DNA of 64,000 nucleotides from Alphaproteobacteria bacterium (GTDB taxonomy: Bacteria; Pseudomonadota; Alphaproteobacteria; Sphingomonadales; Sphingomonadaceae): the NCBI GenBank assembly GCA_005883305.1, contig VBAC01000001.1:62001-126000 (forward strand). The letters are read 5' to 3'. Position numbers and translations under genes: made by a program. Numbering within the stretch: position 1 is the stretch's first letter; each line of letters begins with the position of its first letter. Below the pieces are notes generated by a model. The model was not told where the DNA came from, did no database searches, and saw nothing but the letters and a program-made list of their open reading frames with translations. Shown piece after piece: positions 1 through 9,191 of the stretch.

Positions 1-3000
1 CCAACGTCGATCCGCGTCTGCGGACCGACGCCAATCTCGGCGCGATCGACGTCATCGCCAATTTGAGCGCGACGACCAGCACGTCGGGCGGCGTCGGCGA
101 GTTCCAGATCGCCGATCCGACGATCGGCCTGCAGGGCTCGGGCACCGCCGACGCGCCGTCGATCGTCCTTTACATGGATGCGACCGGCCGCAGCGGCGTC
201 CGTCTCCAGGCCAATCTTCGCGACATCGACACCACCGCGGACGATTCCGCCCAGCAGGTGAACGTCCAGTACCGGACCAGCCCGGGAGGCGCCTGGACCA
301 ACGTCCCGGGCGGCTATTTCGCCGACGTCACCACCGGCGGCAGCGCCACCCAGGTCACGGCGCTCGACGTCACCCTTCCGGCCGACGCGAACAACGCGGC
401 GACTCTGGAAATCCGGATCCTGACCACAAATGCGGCGGGCAATGACGAATGGGTCGGGATCGACGACATCGTCGTCTCGAGCCAGGTCAGCGGCCCAAGC
501 CTGTCGATCGCCAACGCGGCGGCGATCGAGGGTGATGCCGGCCCGACCCTGATCACGTTCACGGTCACCCGCGCCGGCGACAGCAGCGGCGCGGTCACCG
601 CCGATTATTCGGTCTCCTTCGGCGGCGGGCCGTTCGACGCCGATGCAAGCGACTTCACCCCGGCGACTCCGCTGTCGGGCCAGGTCAGCTTCGCCGACGG
701 CGAGACGACGGCTACGATCACCCTCAGCATCGACGGCGACGTCGGGCCGGAGGGCGACGAGAATTTCACCGTGCTCCTCTCCAACCCGAGCGCGGGCGCC
801 GCGATCGGCGACGGCAGCGCCACCGGCACCATCGTCAACGACGACGGCCCGCCGCCGCTGGTGACGATCGACGACGTCACCATCGCGGAGGGCGACAGCG
901 GCACCAGCCTGATGACCTTCACGGTCACCCGCACGGGAGGCACCGGCGCGTTCGACGTCGACTGGCACACCGCCGACGGCACCGCGATTGCCGGCGAGGA
1001 TTATGTCGCCGACTCCGGAACGCTCCATTTCGCCGACGGCCAGATGTCGCAGCAGGTCAGCGTCACGATCAACGGCGATACCGACGCCGAGCTCGCCGAG
1101 ACTCTTCAACTCGTCCTTTCCAACGCGACCGATTTCGCGCTGATCACCGACGGCACCGGAATCGGCACGATCGCCGGCGACGACCCGATCTTCATCCACG
1201 ACATCCAGGGCACGGCCTATTTCAGCCCGATCCTGGCCGGTGAGGGAATCACCGGCTTCAACATTCAGTCGGCCGGAACGGTGATCGTCCGGGCGATCGT
1301 CACCGCGGTCGATAACGACGGCACCCGCCAGGGCTTCTACATCCAGGAGGAAATCACCGACTGGGACGGCAACAACTTCACCTCCGAGGGCATCTTCGTG
1401 ATGACCCGCAACGACGCCGGCGTCGGCACCCAGGCCGCCGGAGTGGCGGTCGGCGATCTCGTCACCGTCACCGCCCACGTGATGGAATATCAGGGCTTCG
1501 CCAACAACATGCCGATAACGGCGCTGACCAGCCCGAGCTCGATCGTCGTCGAAAGCTCGGGCAACGGCTTGCCGGCGCTGGTGCTCGACGCGGGGCACCC
1601 GATGCCGACGGCGATCATGACTCTGGTCCAGCCGGATTATACCGATTCTTCGGACGGCGCCGGCGACACGTTCGACGCCTCGCTCTACGCGCTCTCCTTC
1701 TGGGAGACGGTCGAGGGGATGCTAGTCACGATCCCGGACATGGTCGTCGCCGACGGCTTCGTCTCCACCTCGGGCGGCCAGCCGATCTTCCAGGCCTATT
1801 CGCAGCAGCATGCGGACGCCGACCAGATCAACAGCCGCGGCGGCTACACCATCGCCGGCGATCCGCCGGTCGGCCCGCCCGACACGCTCGATCCCAATGA
1901 CGACACGATCTCCGGCGGCCGCCACCTGTCCGACGGCGACGTCAATCCGGACATCATCGAGGTCGATTTCTCGGGCTTCGCGATCGACGCGCCCGCCGGC
2001 CTCACCAACAACGCCTCCATGGGCGACTATCTGGGCGACGTTACCGGAATCGTCGATTTCGACTTCACCGACCGCAAATTGTTCGTCACCGACATCGATT
2101 CCGGCACGTTCGTCGATCATACGACCGGCCAGGAGACGACTTTGCTCGGCGATGACGGCCGAAGCCTCACCGTCGCCACCTTCAACGTCGAGAATCTCGA
2201 TCCGGGCGACGGCGCGGCGCGCTTCGCCGCGCTCGCCTCGGCCATCGCCAACAACCTCAACAGCCCCGACATCATCTCGATCGAGGAGATGCAGGACAAT
2301 AACGGCGCGACGAACGACGGCACCACCGACGCTTCGACGACCTGGCAGATGCTCGTCGACGCCCTCAACACGCTCACCGGCGCGCATTACCAGTGGGTCG
2401 ATCAGGCGCCGGTCAACAATGCCGAGGGCGGCGAGCCGGGCGGCAACATCCGGGTCGGCTTCCTCTACAATACCGACCGGGTCCAGCTCGGCGACCTCGC
2501 CGCCGACGCCACGCTCACCGAGCGGCGCCAATATACCGACCGGATCGGCGACGGCGTGCGCGATGCCGGCGACCTGATCGCCTTCTCCGACGACATGCTC
2601 GGGAGCGAGATCCAGACCGCCGACTGGTCGGGGACCCGCCGCTCGCTGCTCGGCCAGTTCACCTTCAACGGCAACACCGTCTTCGTCACCGCCAACCATT
2701 TCCCGGCCAAGGGCGGCTCGGACGAATTCTGGCAGTTCAACCAGAACCCCGCGGCCGGTGAGCCGACCAACGCCGGCTGGACCTCGCGCAACGCGGTCGC
2801 CCAGGACGTCTATTCGATGCTCGACCTGATCGAGACGAACGCGCCGGGATCGGGCATCGTCTCGGGCGGCGACTATAACGATTTCTACTTCTACCGGCCG
2901 CTCACCACCGTCACCGGCTACACGATGGCCGACGGCACCGCGCGCGTCGGCGGCGCCCGCTTCGACAACCTCACGCTGACCCTTCCGGAGGCCGAGCGTT

Positions 3001-4394
3001 ACACCTACAATTTCGACGGGCGAAGCCAGGCGATCGACCATATCATCGTCAACGGCACGTTGACCGCGGTCGCCAGCTACGACGTCGTCCACCTCAACAC
3101 CGGCTTCAACTCGGGCGATCCCACGCCACTCTCCGATCACGATCCGGGCCTCTCCTCGTTCAATTTCCGGGACTTTTCGGAGATCCTTACGGGAAGCGCG
3201 GGCGCCGACCTGATCGACGGCTTCGGCGGCGACGACACGATCCGCGGCCTGGGGGGCAACGACCTGCTGGTCGGCGGCGTCGGTACGGACAATATGTTCG
3301 GGGGAACCGGCGACGATTCTTACGGCGTCGACAATGCGGCGGACGTGGTGAACGAAGCCGCGGGCGAGGGGCGCGACGTCGTCTATTCGCTCGTTTCCTA
3401 CCAGCTCGCCGCCGGCTCGGAGGTCGAGATTCTCTCGGCCTTCGCGCAGTCCGGAACCGCGGGACTGGTGTTGCTCGGCAACGCGCTCGGCCAGGAGATT
3501 TACGGCAATGAGGGCGCCAACTTCCTCGAGGGCGCCGGTGGGGTCGACTATCTGATCGGGCTGGGCGGGAACGACGTCTATGTCGTCGAGGGCAATGACG
3601 ACGTGATCGTCGAGGCTGTCGGCGGCGGGACGGATGTCGTCTTCGCGCGCGACAGCTACACGCTGAGCGCGGGCGCGGAGGTCGAGATCATGTCGACCGT
3701 CAGCCAGAGCGGGACAGCGACCACCGCATTGATCGGCAACGGCTTCGATCAGATCATCTTCGGCAATGCCGGGGCCAACTTCATCGAGGGCAACGGCGGC
3801 GCTGACACCCTCATCGGCCTCGGCGGCGACGACCTCTATGTCGTCGACAGCGCGGACGACTATGTCGCCGAAAGCGCAGGGGGCGGGCGGGATGTCGTCT
3901 TCGCCCGGGCCAGCTATGCTCTGAGCGGCAGCGAAAGCGTGGAAGTCCTCTCGGCCGTGTCGCAGTCGGCGACCAATGCACTCGATCTCACCGGCAACGA
4001 CATCGCCAACGAAATCTTCGGCAATGACGGCGCCAATGTGCTGAACGGTGGGGCGGGGGCGGATTATCTGGTCGGCTATGCCGGCTCGGACACATTCGCG
4101 TTCACCACGGCCCTGGGCGGCGGCAATGTCGATGCGATCGCCGATTTCCTGTCGGGCACCGATTTGATCGCCCTCGACGACGCGGTGTTCGCCGGTCTCG
4201 CCACGGGGCCGCTCAATGCCAATGCGTTCGTCGTGGGCGCGGCGGCGCAGGATGCGGACGACCGGATCGTCTACGATCAGTCGACCGGCGCGCTCTGGTT
4301 CGACGCCGACGGCAATGGCGCCGGCGCGGCGGTCCAGTTCGCCACGCTGCTGGGCAATCCGCCGATATCCGCAAGCGATTTCACGGTGATCTGA
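1..4394 (+). CDS. Extracellular nuclease with Calx-beta and RTX repeats (5' truncated)
   Basis: The reading frame is open to base 1, so the true start lies upstream; the TTG at 63 is only the first start-like codon. Numbering from that codon, two Calx-beta domains (about 145-260 and 265-375) are followed by an endonuclease/exonuclease/phosphatase domain (about 700-1035) with VATFNVENLDPG, a conserved ISIEEMQDN segment, GGDYNDF and SDHDPG, as in ExeM/NucH-type secreted nucleases. From about 1045 come glycine/aspartate-rich RTX calcium-binding repeats, and the last 100 residues resemble the serralysin C-terminal domain. This architecture is typical of type I secretion substrates, so the protein probably degrades DNA outside the cell. 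No dedicated RTX exporter is in the window. A hairpin follows the stop, and the next gene has a very similar C-terminal half. Confidence 0.88.
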   Translation, partial: NVDPRLRTDANLGAIDVIANLSATTSTSGGVGEFQIADPTIGLQGSGTADAPSIVLYMDATGRSGVRLQANLRDIDTTADDSAQQVNVQYRTSPGGAWTNVPGGYFADVTTGGSATQVTALDVTLPADANNAATLEIRILTTNAAGNDEWVGIDDIVVSSQVSGPSLSIANAAAIEGDAGPTLITFTVTRAGDSSGAVTADYSVSFGGGPFDADASDFTPATPLSGQVSFADGETTATITLSIDGDVGPEGDENFTVLLSNPSAGAAIGDGSATGTIVNDDGPPPLVTIDDVTIAEGDSGTSLMTFTVTRTGGTGAFDVDWHTADGTAIAGEDYVADSGTLHFADGQMSQQVSVTINGDTDAELAETLQLVLSNATDFALITDGTGIGTIAGDDPIFIHDIQGTAYFSPILAGEGITGFNIQSAGTVIVRAIVTAVDNDGTRQGFYIQEEITDWDGNNFTSEGIFVMTRNDAGVGTQAAGVAVGDLVTVTAHVMEYQGFANNMPITALTSPSSIVVESSGNGLPALVLDAGHPMPTAIMTLVQPDYTDSSDGAGDTFDASLYALSFWETVEGMLVTIPDMVVADGFVSTSGGQPIFQAYSQQHADADQINSRGGYTIAGDPPVGPPDTLDPNDDTISGGRHLSDGDVNPDIIEVDFSGFAIDAPAGLTNNASMGDYLGDVTGIVDFDFTDRKLFVTDIDSGTFVDHTTGQETTLLGDDGRSLTVATFNVENLDPGDGAARFAALASAIANNLNSPDIISIEEMQDNNGATNDGTTDASTTWQMLVDALNTLTGAHYQWVDQAPVNNAEGGEPGGNIRVGFLYNTDRVQLGDLAADATLTERRQYTDRIGDGVRDAGDLIAFSDDMLGSEIQTADWSGTRRSLLGQFTFNGNTVFVTANHFPAKGGSDEFWQFNQNPAAGEPTNAGWTSRNAVAQDVYSMLDLIETNAPGSGIVSGGDYNDFYFYRPLTTVTGYTMADGTARVGGARFDNLTLTLPEAERYTYNFDGRSQAIDHIIVNGTLTAVASYDVVHLNTGFNSGDPTPLSDHDPGLSSFNFRDFSEILTGSAGADLIDGFGGDDTIRGLGGNDLLVGGVGTDNMFGGTGDDSYGVDNAADVVNEAAGEGRDVVYSLVSYQLAAGSEVEILSAFAQSGTAGLVLLGNALGQEIYGNEGANFLEGAGGVDYLIGLGGNDVYVVEGNDDVIVEAVGGGTDVVFARDSYTLSAGAEVEIMSTVSQSGTATTALIGNGFDQIIFGNAGANFIEGNGGADTLIGLGGDDLYVVDSADDYVAESAGGGRDVVFARASYALSGSESVEVLSAVSQSATNALDLTGNDIANEIFGNDGANVLNGGAGADYLVGYAGSDTFAFTTALGGGNVDAIADFLSGTDLIALDDAVFAGLATGPLNANAFVVGAAAQDADDRIVYDQSTGALWFDADGNGAGAAVQFATLLGNPPISASDFTVI

Positions 4395-4411
4395 GGCCTT
4401 TGGCGCTTGGC

Positions 4412-4444
4412 CCCGCCGCCAAATCCTGCCACTTGGGCGGCGGG
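4412..4444 (+). terminator. Hairpin after the RTX nuclease gene
   Basis: A 9-bp GC-only stem (4412-4420 with 4436-4444) with a 15-nt loop begins 18 bases after the stop codon. A short CCTTTG follows but there is no long T-run, so it is a plausible but weak intrinsic terminator. Confidence 0.45.
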
Positions 4445-4597
4445 CCTTTGAGGCCGGGGGGAGATAGGAATCGCCGAATGTGGGGACGCCGCGCGGTGCG
4501 GCGCCCCGCTCGGCGAGACTCGACCGCTTCCCGGACCCGATTGCGAAACAGGCACCGGTGAGCGTGCGCGCACCTTCTCGCGCCGGAGGGACGATCG

Positions 4598-7500
4598 ATG
4601 CCGGTTCAGACGGTCACTGCACTATTCGAAAATTCGGGCGATACCGACTGGTTCCGGGTCCACCTCGTCGCCGGCCAATCCTACCAGATGAACATTTCGA
4701 GTTCCTATCAGGGCGTCATGATGAAGGTCATGCAGCCTGACGGACAGGAAATGCATTTCCCCATCGCATTTGGGAACCTCGCCGATTTCGTCGCCCCGGT
4801 GACCGGCGACTTTTTCGTTGCCGGTCACCGGGTCGGGGGCAGTCTCGACCCGGTCCTCTACAGCATCACCGTCGAGGATTACGCCGACGCGTTCCCGGCT
4901 TGGACCGGGACTTCGGCCGCCCTTGCGGTCGGGGAAACCCGGACCGTGGTCAGCAATTTTTCCTTCCCGTCCTTCAACAACGACTGGTTCGCGATCGACC
5001 TCGTCGCCGGCCAATCCTATGTGCTCTCCACCGAGAGCATCGCCGGCAAGGTCTACGTCGCCGATGCCGGCGGCGCGGTCGTCGCCATCGAGGGCTTCGG
5101 GAGCGGGGGTCAGCAGGCGCATTTCACCGCCACCGAGACCGGCCGCTATTATGCCGGCGCGCAGCATAGCAGCGGCTCCACCTACAAGCTCACGCTGCTG
5201 GCGGTCGCCGACGATCATGGTGACACGCCCGCGGGCGCCGGCAGCCTCGCGGTCGGCGCCGCGGTCAACGGGCGGTGGGAAAGCGGCGGCGACGACGACG
5301 CCTACGCGATTACGCTCGCTGCCGGCGCCAGTTACAACTTCTCTGTCAGCAGTGTCGGGGCGGTCAGTTTCTCCGATTATATCCGGATCCTCGACGAAGC
5401 CGGCAATCAGGTCTGGACCAGCTACGGTCAGCCGTCGGCCGCGGCGACGATCTTCTCGCCCGCCAGCGACGGCACTTATTATGTGATCGCCGGCCTCAAC
5501 TCGATCGCCACCCACCCGGATAATCCCAATACCTACCTTGCCGGCTGGGATTATACGCTGAACGCCGTGACGGTCGCTGGCGACCTCACCGACAATCCGC
5601 TCACCACGGGCGCGCTGACGGTCGGCGCGGCGCCGACGGCGGGCATCTGGGAGACCCAGGGCGACCGCGACTGGCTGGAGGTCGAGCTCGTCGCCGGACA
5701 GACCTACCTGTTCGATCTGTCGACCCCGAACTGGGACGGCGTCGGCCTCACGCTGTTCGACGACCAGGGCAACGAGCTAAACGTCGTCAACGGCTTCTCG
5801 CCCTCGCCGAGCGGGACTCGACTCGCCCATACGGCCCTCGCGACGGGCAGCTATTTCATCTCCGCGCTGGTCGGAAAGCAGGCGGGAAGCTACACGATCT
5901 CCGTCGCCCCCGTCGCCGACGATTTCGCCAACAACACCGCCACGACGGGCCATCTGGTTGCCAACGGCGCGGCCGCCTCCGGAGTGTCGGAAAACGTCGC
6001 CGACACGGACTGGTTCTCCATCGAGCTCACAGCCGGGCTGACCTACAAATTGGTCCAGGGGGCCGCCAATGTCGGGCTTGCGGTGCGCGACGCGGAGGGG
6101 AAGCTGGTTAGCGAGCCCTATGCGTACGACATCAGCTTCACGCCTTCGTCTTCCGGCACCTATTTCGTCGAGGCCGGCGGGGCCAACGGCGCCTATACGT
6201 TCACCGTCCAGACCGTTTCCGACGACTATCTCGAGAGCGCCGGGACGACGGGCGTGATCCGCACCCAGATCGGCGGCACCGGCGGGGCCGACACTTTCGT
6301 CAGCACCGAAGCCTACGAATATTTCGTCGGCGGCGGCGGCGACGACCTCTTTGTCGCTTCGACCGGCTACGACCTGTTCGAGGGCGGCGCCGGCAGCGAC
6401 ACGGTGAGCTATGCGGGCCTCGCCCAGGCGATCACCGTCGACCTGCGGTTCGGCCGCAGCGAGATCGACGGCGCCTTCCGCGACATGGTGCGGGTCGAGA
6501 ACGTCGTCGGCACCGCGTTCGACGACGTCATCATCGGCTCCAGCGTGGCCAACTTCATCGACGGCGGAAGCGGCGCGGACCGGATGCAGGGCTTCGGCGG
6601 CAACGACATCTACATCGTCGACAATGGCGGCGATGTGGTCGTCGAAGCGGCCGGCGGCGGTCGCGACGTGGTCTATGCCCGCGCGAGCTACACGCTGAAC
6701 GCCGGCGCCGAGATCGAGGTGCTGTCGGTGATCTCGCAGGGCGCCGGCACGGTAATCGATCTCACCGGCAACGAGCTCGGCCAGGAGCTTTACGGCAACA
6801 CCGAGTCCAACTTCCTCGATGGCGGCGGCGGAGCGGACTACATGGCCGGCTTCGGCGGCAGCGACATCTATGTCGTCGACCAGGGTGGCGACGTGATCGC
6901 CGAGAGCGCGGGCGGCGGGCGCGACGTGGTCTATGCCCGGGCCAGCTACACGCTCAATGCCGGGGCCGAAGTCGAGGTGCTGTCGGTGATCTCGCAGGGC
7001 GGCGGGACGATCATCGATCTCACCGGCAACGAGCTCGGCCAGGAGCTTTACGGCAACACCGAATCCAACTTCCTCGATGGCGGCGGCGGGGCCGATTATC
7101 TGCAAGGCTTCGGCGGCAACGACAATTATGTCGTCGAGACTCAGGGCGACGTGGTGATCGAGGGCGCCGGCGAGGGGAACCACGACGTGGTCTACGCCCG
7201 TTCGAGCTACGCGCTCGGCGCCGGCCAGCAGATCGAGGTGCTCTCGGCCCAGTCGCAGGGCGCGACGGCCGCGCTCGACCTCACCGGCAACGAATTCGGC
7301 AACGAGCTCTACGGCAATGAAGGCGCCAACGTGCTGAACGGCGGGGCGGGGAGCGACTATCTGTTCGGCTATGGCGGGGCGGATACGCTGGACGGCGGGG
7401 CGGGCGCCGACTTTCTCGTCGGCTATGCCGGCGCGGACAGCTTCGCCTTCACCAGCGCGCTGGGGAATGGAAATCTGGACAACATCGCCGACTTCGAAAT

Positions 7501-7738
7501 GGGCGTGGACAAGATCGTGCTTGACCATGCGGTCTTCGCCGGGCTCGCCCTGGGCACGCTCAGCGCCGGCGCGTTCGTCACCGGCAACCCGCAGGACGCC
7601 GACGACCGCATCATTTTCAACCAGGGCAGCGGCATTCTCCTCTACGACGCCGACGGCAACGGCGCCGGCGCGGCGGTGGCGTTCGCCTCCGTGCTGCAAA
7701 ACACTCAGCTCACCGCCAACGACTTCATCGTGATCTGA
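4598..7738 (+). CDS. PPC-repeat and RTX repeat secreted protein
   Basis: The 1046-residue product starts at an ATG preceded by GGAGGG. About five tandem beta-sandwich units similar to bacterial pre-peptidase C-terminal (PPC) domains fill residues 1-540; each carries a D-W/Y-F-x-V/I-x-L-x-A-G-x-x-Y motif, for example DTDWFRVHLVAGQSY. RTX repeats follow (about 555-950), arranged as near-identical modules of about 90 residues with the pattern D-L-T-G-N-E-x-G-Q-E-L-Y-G-N. A final serralysin-like segment ends in FIVI. I see no catalytic domain and no N-terminal signal peptide, as expected for a type I secretion substrate read from its C-terminus. It may be an adhesin or surface/matrix protein (inference). 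Its RTX half is clearly paralogous to that of the upstream nuclease. Confidence 0.85.
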   Translation: MPVQTVTALFENSGDTDWFRVHLVAGQSYQMNISSSYQGVMMKVMQPDGQEMHFPIAFGNLADFVAPVTGDFFVAGHRVGGSLDPVLYSITVEDYADAFPAWTGTSAALAVGETRTVVSNFSFPSFNNDWFAIDLVAGQSYVLSTESIAGKVYVADAGGAVVAIEGFGSGGQQAHFTATETGRYYAGAQHSSGSTYKLTLLAVADDHGDTPAGAGSLAVGAAVNGRWESGGDDDAYAITLAAGASYNFSVSSVGAVSFSDYIRILDEAGNQVWTSYGQPSAAATIFSPASDGTYYVIAGLNSIATHPDNPNTYLAGWDYTLNAVTVAGDLTDNPLTTGALTVGAAPTAGIWETQGDRDWLEVELVAGQTYLFDLSTPNWDGVGLTLFDDQGNELNVVNGFSPSPSGTRLAHTALATGSYFISALVGKQAGSYTISVAPVADDFANNTATTGHLVANGAAASGVSENVADTDWFSIELTAGLTYKLVQGAANVGLAVRDAEGKLVSEPYAYDISFTPSSSGTYFVEAGGANGAYTFTVQTVSDDYLESAGTTGVIRTQIGGTGGADTFVSTEAYEYFVGGGGDDLFVASTGYDLFEGGAGSDTVSYAGLAQAITVDLRFGRSEIDGAFRDMVRVENVVGTAFDDVIIGSSVANFIDGGSGADRMQGFGGNDIYIVDNGGDVVVEAAGGGRDVVYARASYTLNAGAEIEVLSVISQGAGTVIDLTGNELGQELYGNTESNFLDGGGGADYMAGFGGSDIYVVDQGGDVIAESAGGGRDVVYARASYTLNAGAEVEVLSVISQGGGTIIDLTGNELGQELYGNTESNFLDGGGGADYLQGFGGNDNYVVETQGDVVIEGAGEGNHDVVYARSSYALGAGQQIEVLSAQSQGATAALDLTGNEFGNELYGNEGANVLNGGAGSDYLFGYGGADTLDGGAGADFLVGYAGADSFAFTSALGNGNLDNIADFEMGVDKIVLDHAVFAGLALGTLSAGAFVTGNPQDADDRIIFNQGSGILLYDADGNGAGAAVAFASVLQNTQLTANDFIVI

Positions 7739-7743
7739 TGCGG

Positions 7744-7775
7744 CGACGGGGACCGGCTCGCGCCCGTCCCCGTCG
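7744..7775 (+). terminator. Hairpin after the PPC/RTX gene
   Basis: A perfect 10-bp stem (7744-7753 with 7766-7775) with a 12-nt loop lies 6 bases after the stop codon. There is no clear T-tract. It probably ends transcription of the RTX gene. Confidence 0.5.
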
Positions 7776-7800
7776 GCCGTTCATTGCCCACCTTCGCCAA

Positions 7801-7873
7801 GGCTATGGCGGGCAGCCTTCGCCCTTCCGGACCAAAGCTGGCTTGCCAGCCATAGCCCGTCAGGGCGAAGGCT
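7801..7873. repeat. Interleaved inverted repeats next to tRNA-Ala
   Basis: Two perfect inverted repeats are interleaved as A-B-A'-B': GGCTATGGC (7801-7809) with GCCATAGCC (7849-7857), and AGCCTTCGCCCT (7814-7825) with AGGGCGAAGGCT (7862-7873). The last arm touches the 3' end of the tRNA gene. The two pairings cannot both form as simple nested hairpins, so the segment could switch between structures or form a pseudoknot. It could also be the remnant of a repeat element. Confidence 0.5.
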
Positions 7874-7948
7874 GGTGGAGCCGAGGGGGATCGAACCCCT
7901 GACCTCTGCAGTGCGATTGCAGCGCTCTCCCAGCTGAGCTACGGCCCC
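7873..7948 (-). tRNA. tRNA-Ala (anticodon CGC)
   Basis: A full cloverleaf reads on the minus strand. The acceptor stem GGGGCCG pairs with CGGCTCC and includes one G-U pair. The D-arm is GCTCAGCTGGGAGAGC, the anticodon stem CTGCA/TGCAG encloses the loop ATCGCAC, the T-arm contains GGTTCGATCC, and CCA is encoded. The anticodon CGC reads the Ala codon GCG. Confidence 0.95.
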
Positions 7949-8045
7949 GTGCCTCTTGGGACCGCCGAGATAGCGACGGGATTGCGGCGATGCAACCGGC
8001 GATCGGGCGCTTTTCCCGGCTGCGGCGGGACGCCCGGGCTCGCTG

Positions 8046-8300
8046 CTAGCGCGGCGCTGCCCGGCGGTTCTGCGACTGCTCCGTGTCGGCCCGCATCTGG
8101 CGCTGATAATCCACCCATTGCTGCCGGGTCATGCAGATCCGGGCGGCATTCAGCCGCGAGCCGGATTCGTTCACCCGGCGGCAGATCATCTCGTTCGGAT
8201 CCTGATTGCCGCTCGCCGCGGCGGAGCCGGCGGCCGGCGCCTGGGCGAAGGCGGCACCCGGCGGCAAGGCCAGCGCGGCAAAGAGAAAGAGCGTCTTCAT
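8046..8300 (-). CDS. Small secreted protein of unknown function
   Basis: The ATG chosen gives 84 residues beginning MKTLFLFAALALPPGAAFAQ, a clear signal peptide with cleavage likely after AFA. A longer in-frame start would add an implausible N-terminus before the signal. The mature part has two cysteines (MICRRVNESGSRLN and ARICMTRQQW) that could form a disulfide, and a basic, Gln/Arg-rich end. Similar small periplasmic proteins occur in sphingomonads, but I know of no assigned function. The gene is divergent from the EcfG-promoted gene at 8436. Confidence 0.75.
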   Translation of the reverse strand: MKTLFLFAALALPPGAAFAQAPAAGSAAASGNQDPNEMICRRVNESGSRLNAARICMTRQQWVDYQRQMRADTEQSQNRRAAPR

Positions 8301-8371
8301 GGCCTCAAGCCTCCTCGGGCGAGGCGCGATTATCTCCCCAAATGCGAACAAAGACAAGGTTTTCGCTCGCG

Positions 8372-8397
8372 GGAACCCGCCGGCGCGGACCATCGTT
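8372..8397 (+). promoter_or_regulatory. EcfG-type general stress promoter
   Basis: GGAAC (8372-8376), 17 bases, then CGTT (8394-8397) exactly matches the alphaproteobacterial EcfG sigma-factor consensus GGAAC-N16/17-CGTT. It lies 39 bases before the start codon of the small membrane-anchor gene at 8436. Confidence 0.7.
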
Positions 8398-8435
8398 CTT
8401 GAGACTCGTTCACCTCGCCAAGACGGAGCAAGTTC

Positions 8436-8687
8436 ATGTCCAGCATCCCCTCCAGCGCCATGCCCCACGCCGGCCCCAGCGCCGAAACCGAACAAGCCGA
8501 GGGCCCGACCCTCGTCCAGCGCGCCACCGATCTCGTCCGCGAAAATCCCAGAACGGCGATCGCCGCCGGCGCCGCCGTCGCCGCGGGCGTCGCCGCCGCC
8601 GCGGCGATCCCGCTGGTCCGCGGACGGCGGTCCTCCTCGGGCGGCGGAAGCGGCAAGAGCGGCGGCGGCAAGAAGAAGGGCGGCTGA
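8436..8687 (+). CDS. Small YqjD/ElaB-like membrane-anchored protein
   Basis: The 83-residue product has a polar N-terminal half and a NPRTAIAAGAAVAAGVAAAA segment (about 37-56) like the single membrane anchor at the C-terminus of YqjD/ElaB/DUF883 proteins, which tether to the inner membrane and, in Escherichia coli, associate with ribosomes in stationary phase. The final 20 residues are Gly/Ser/Lys-rich. The N-terminal helical domain of the family is shortened here, so the assignment is tentative. An EcfG-type promoter directly upstream fits a stress or stationary-phase role. Confidence 0.65.
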   Translation: MSSIPSSAMPHAGPSAETEQAEGPTLVQRATDLVRENPRTAIAAGAAVAAGVAAAAAIPLVRGRRSSSGGGSGKSGGGKKKGG

Positions 8688-8693
8688 GCCGCT

Positions 8694-9191
8694 TCAGGCG
8701 CCGATCGTCATTCCGCGCAGCCGGTAGATCGCGAAGGGCATGCCCTGCATCGGGCAGGCCTGGATGAATGCGGCCACCTGGTCGAGTGTGAGTTCGGCCT
8801 GATCGATCGCGACCGTGTCTCCGGCCGCAAAGCCGGCTTGGCCGGTCCCGGTCAGCCGCGGATTGGCGTGGAGCCATTCGATCGCGGCCGATAGAGCGCG
8901 CAGGCATTCCCCATAGTTCGACGTCCGCGTGCGGCGCGGCATCACCAGTAACTCGCCGTCGACGATCAACGATGGCGCGGGCAGGGGGGCGCCACGGCGC
9001 GGCGGCAGGGTGCGCGCCGCCTGGGCGGGTGCGAACGTGAGCAAGCTCAGCGTGATCCGCTCCTCCGCGCCCTCGTCATTGCCCATTGCCCCCGGCGCGG
9101 CCCAGCGCCCATGGCTGCCCGCAAATCGCAGCCGAAGCGCCTCGTCAAGCCGGTCGGCGAGCAGGCTCACCCAGTCCTCGAGCCCCGCCAT
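8694..9191 (-). CDS. Hypothetical protein, weakly DUF4255/Pvc16-like
   Basis: The 165-residue protein has no signal peptide or membrane segment, and AGGGGAG lies before the ATG. The pattern of an N-terminal helix (WVSLLADRLDEALRLRF), a central LSLLTF strand, then a helix ending in LHANPRLTG and a closing PFAIYRLRGMTI recalls the N-terminal domain of Pvc16-type (DUF4255) proteins of phage-tail-like particles. The similarity is from memory and weak, and no other tail genes are nearby. A LexA-type box lies 148 bases upstream of its start. Confidence 0.5.
   Translation of the reverse strand: MAGLEDWVSLLADRLDEALRLRFAGSHGRWAAPGAMGNDEGAEERITLSLLTFAPAQAARTLPPRRGAPLPAPSLIVDGELLVMPRRTRTSNYGECLRALSAAIEWLHANPRLTGTGQAGFAAGDTVAIDQAELTLDQVAAFIQACPMQGMPFAIYRLRGMTIGA

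Noticed and set aside
1722-3140. Long minus-strand open frame (472 codons) opposite the RTX nuclease
   Set aside because: Composition is Arg/Val/Asp/Gly-rich with no domain, and it mirrors the nuclease domain on the plus strand. It is a high-GC shadow frame.
1-7738. The C39 exporter at 59786 as the secretion machine for the two RTX proteins
   Set aside because: RTX exporters have a C39-like domain lacking the catalytic Cys; this transporter has the full catalytic set and lies 50 kb away beside a leader peptide.
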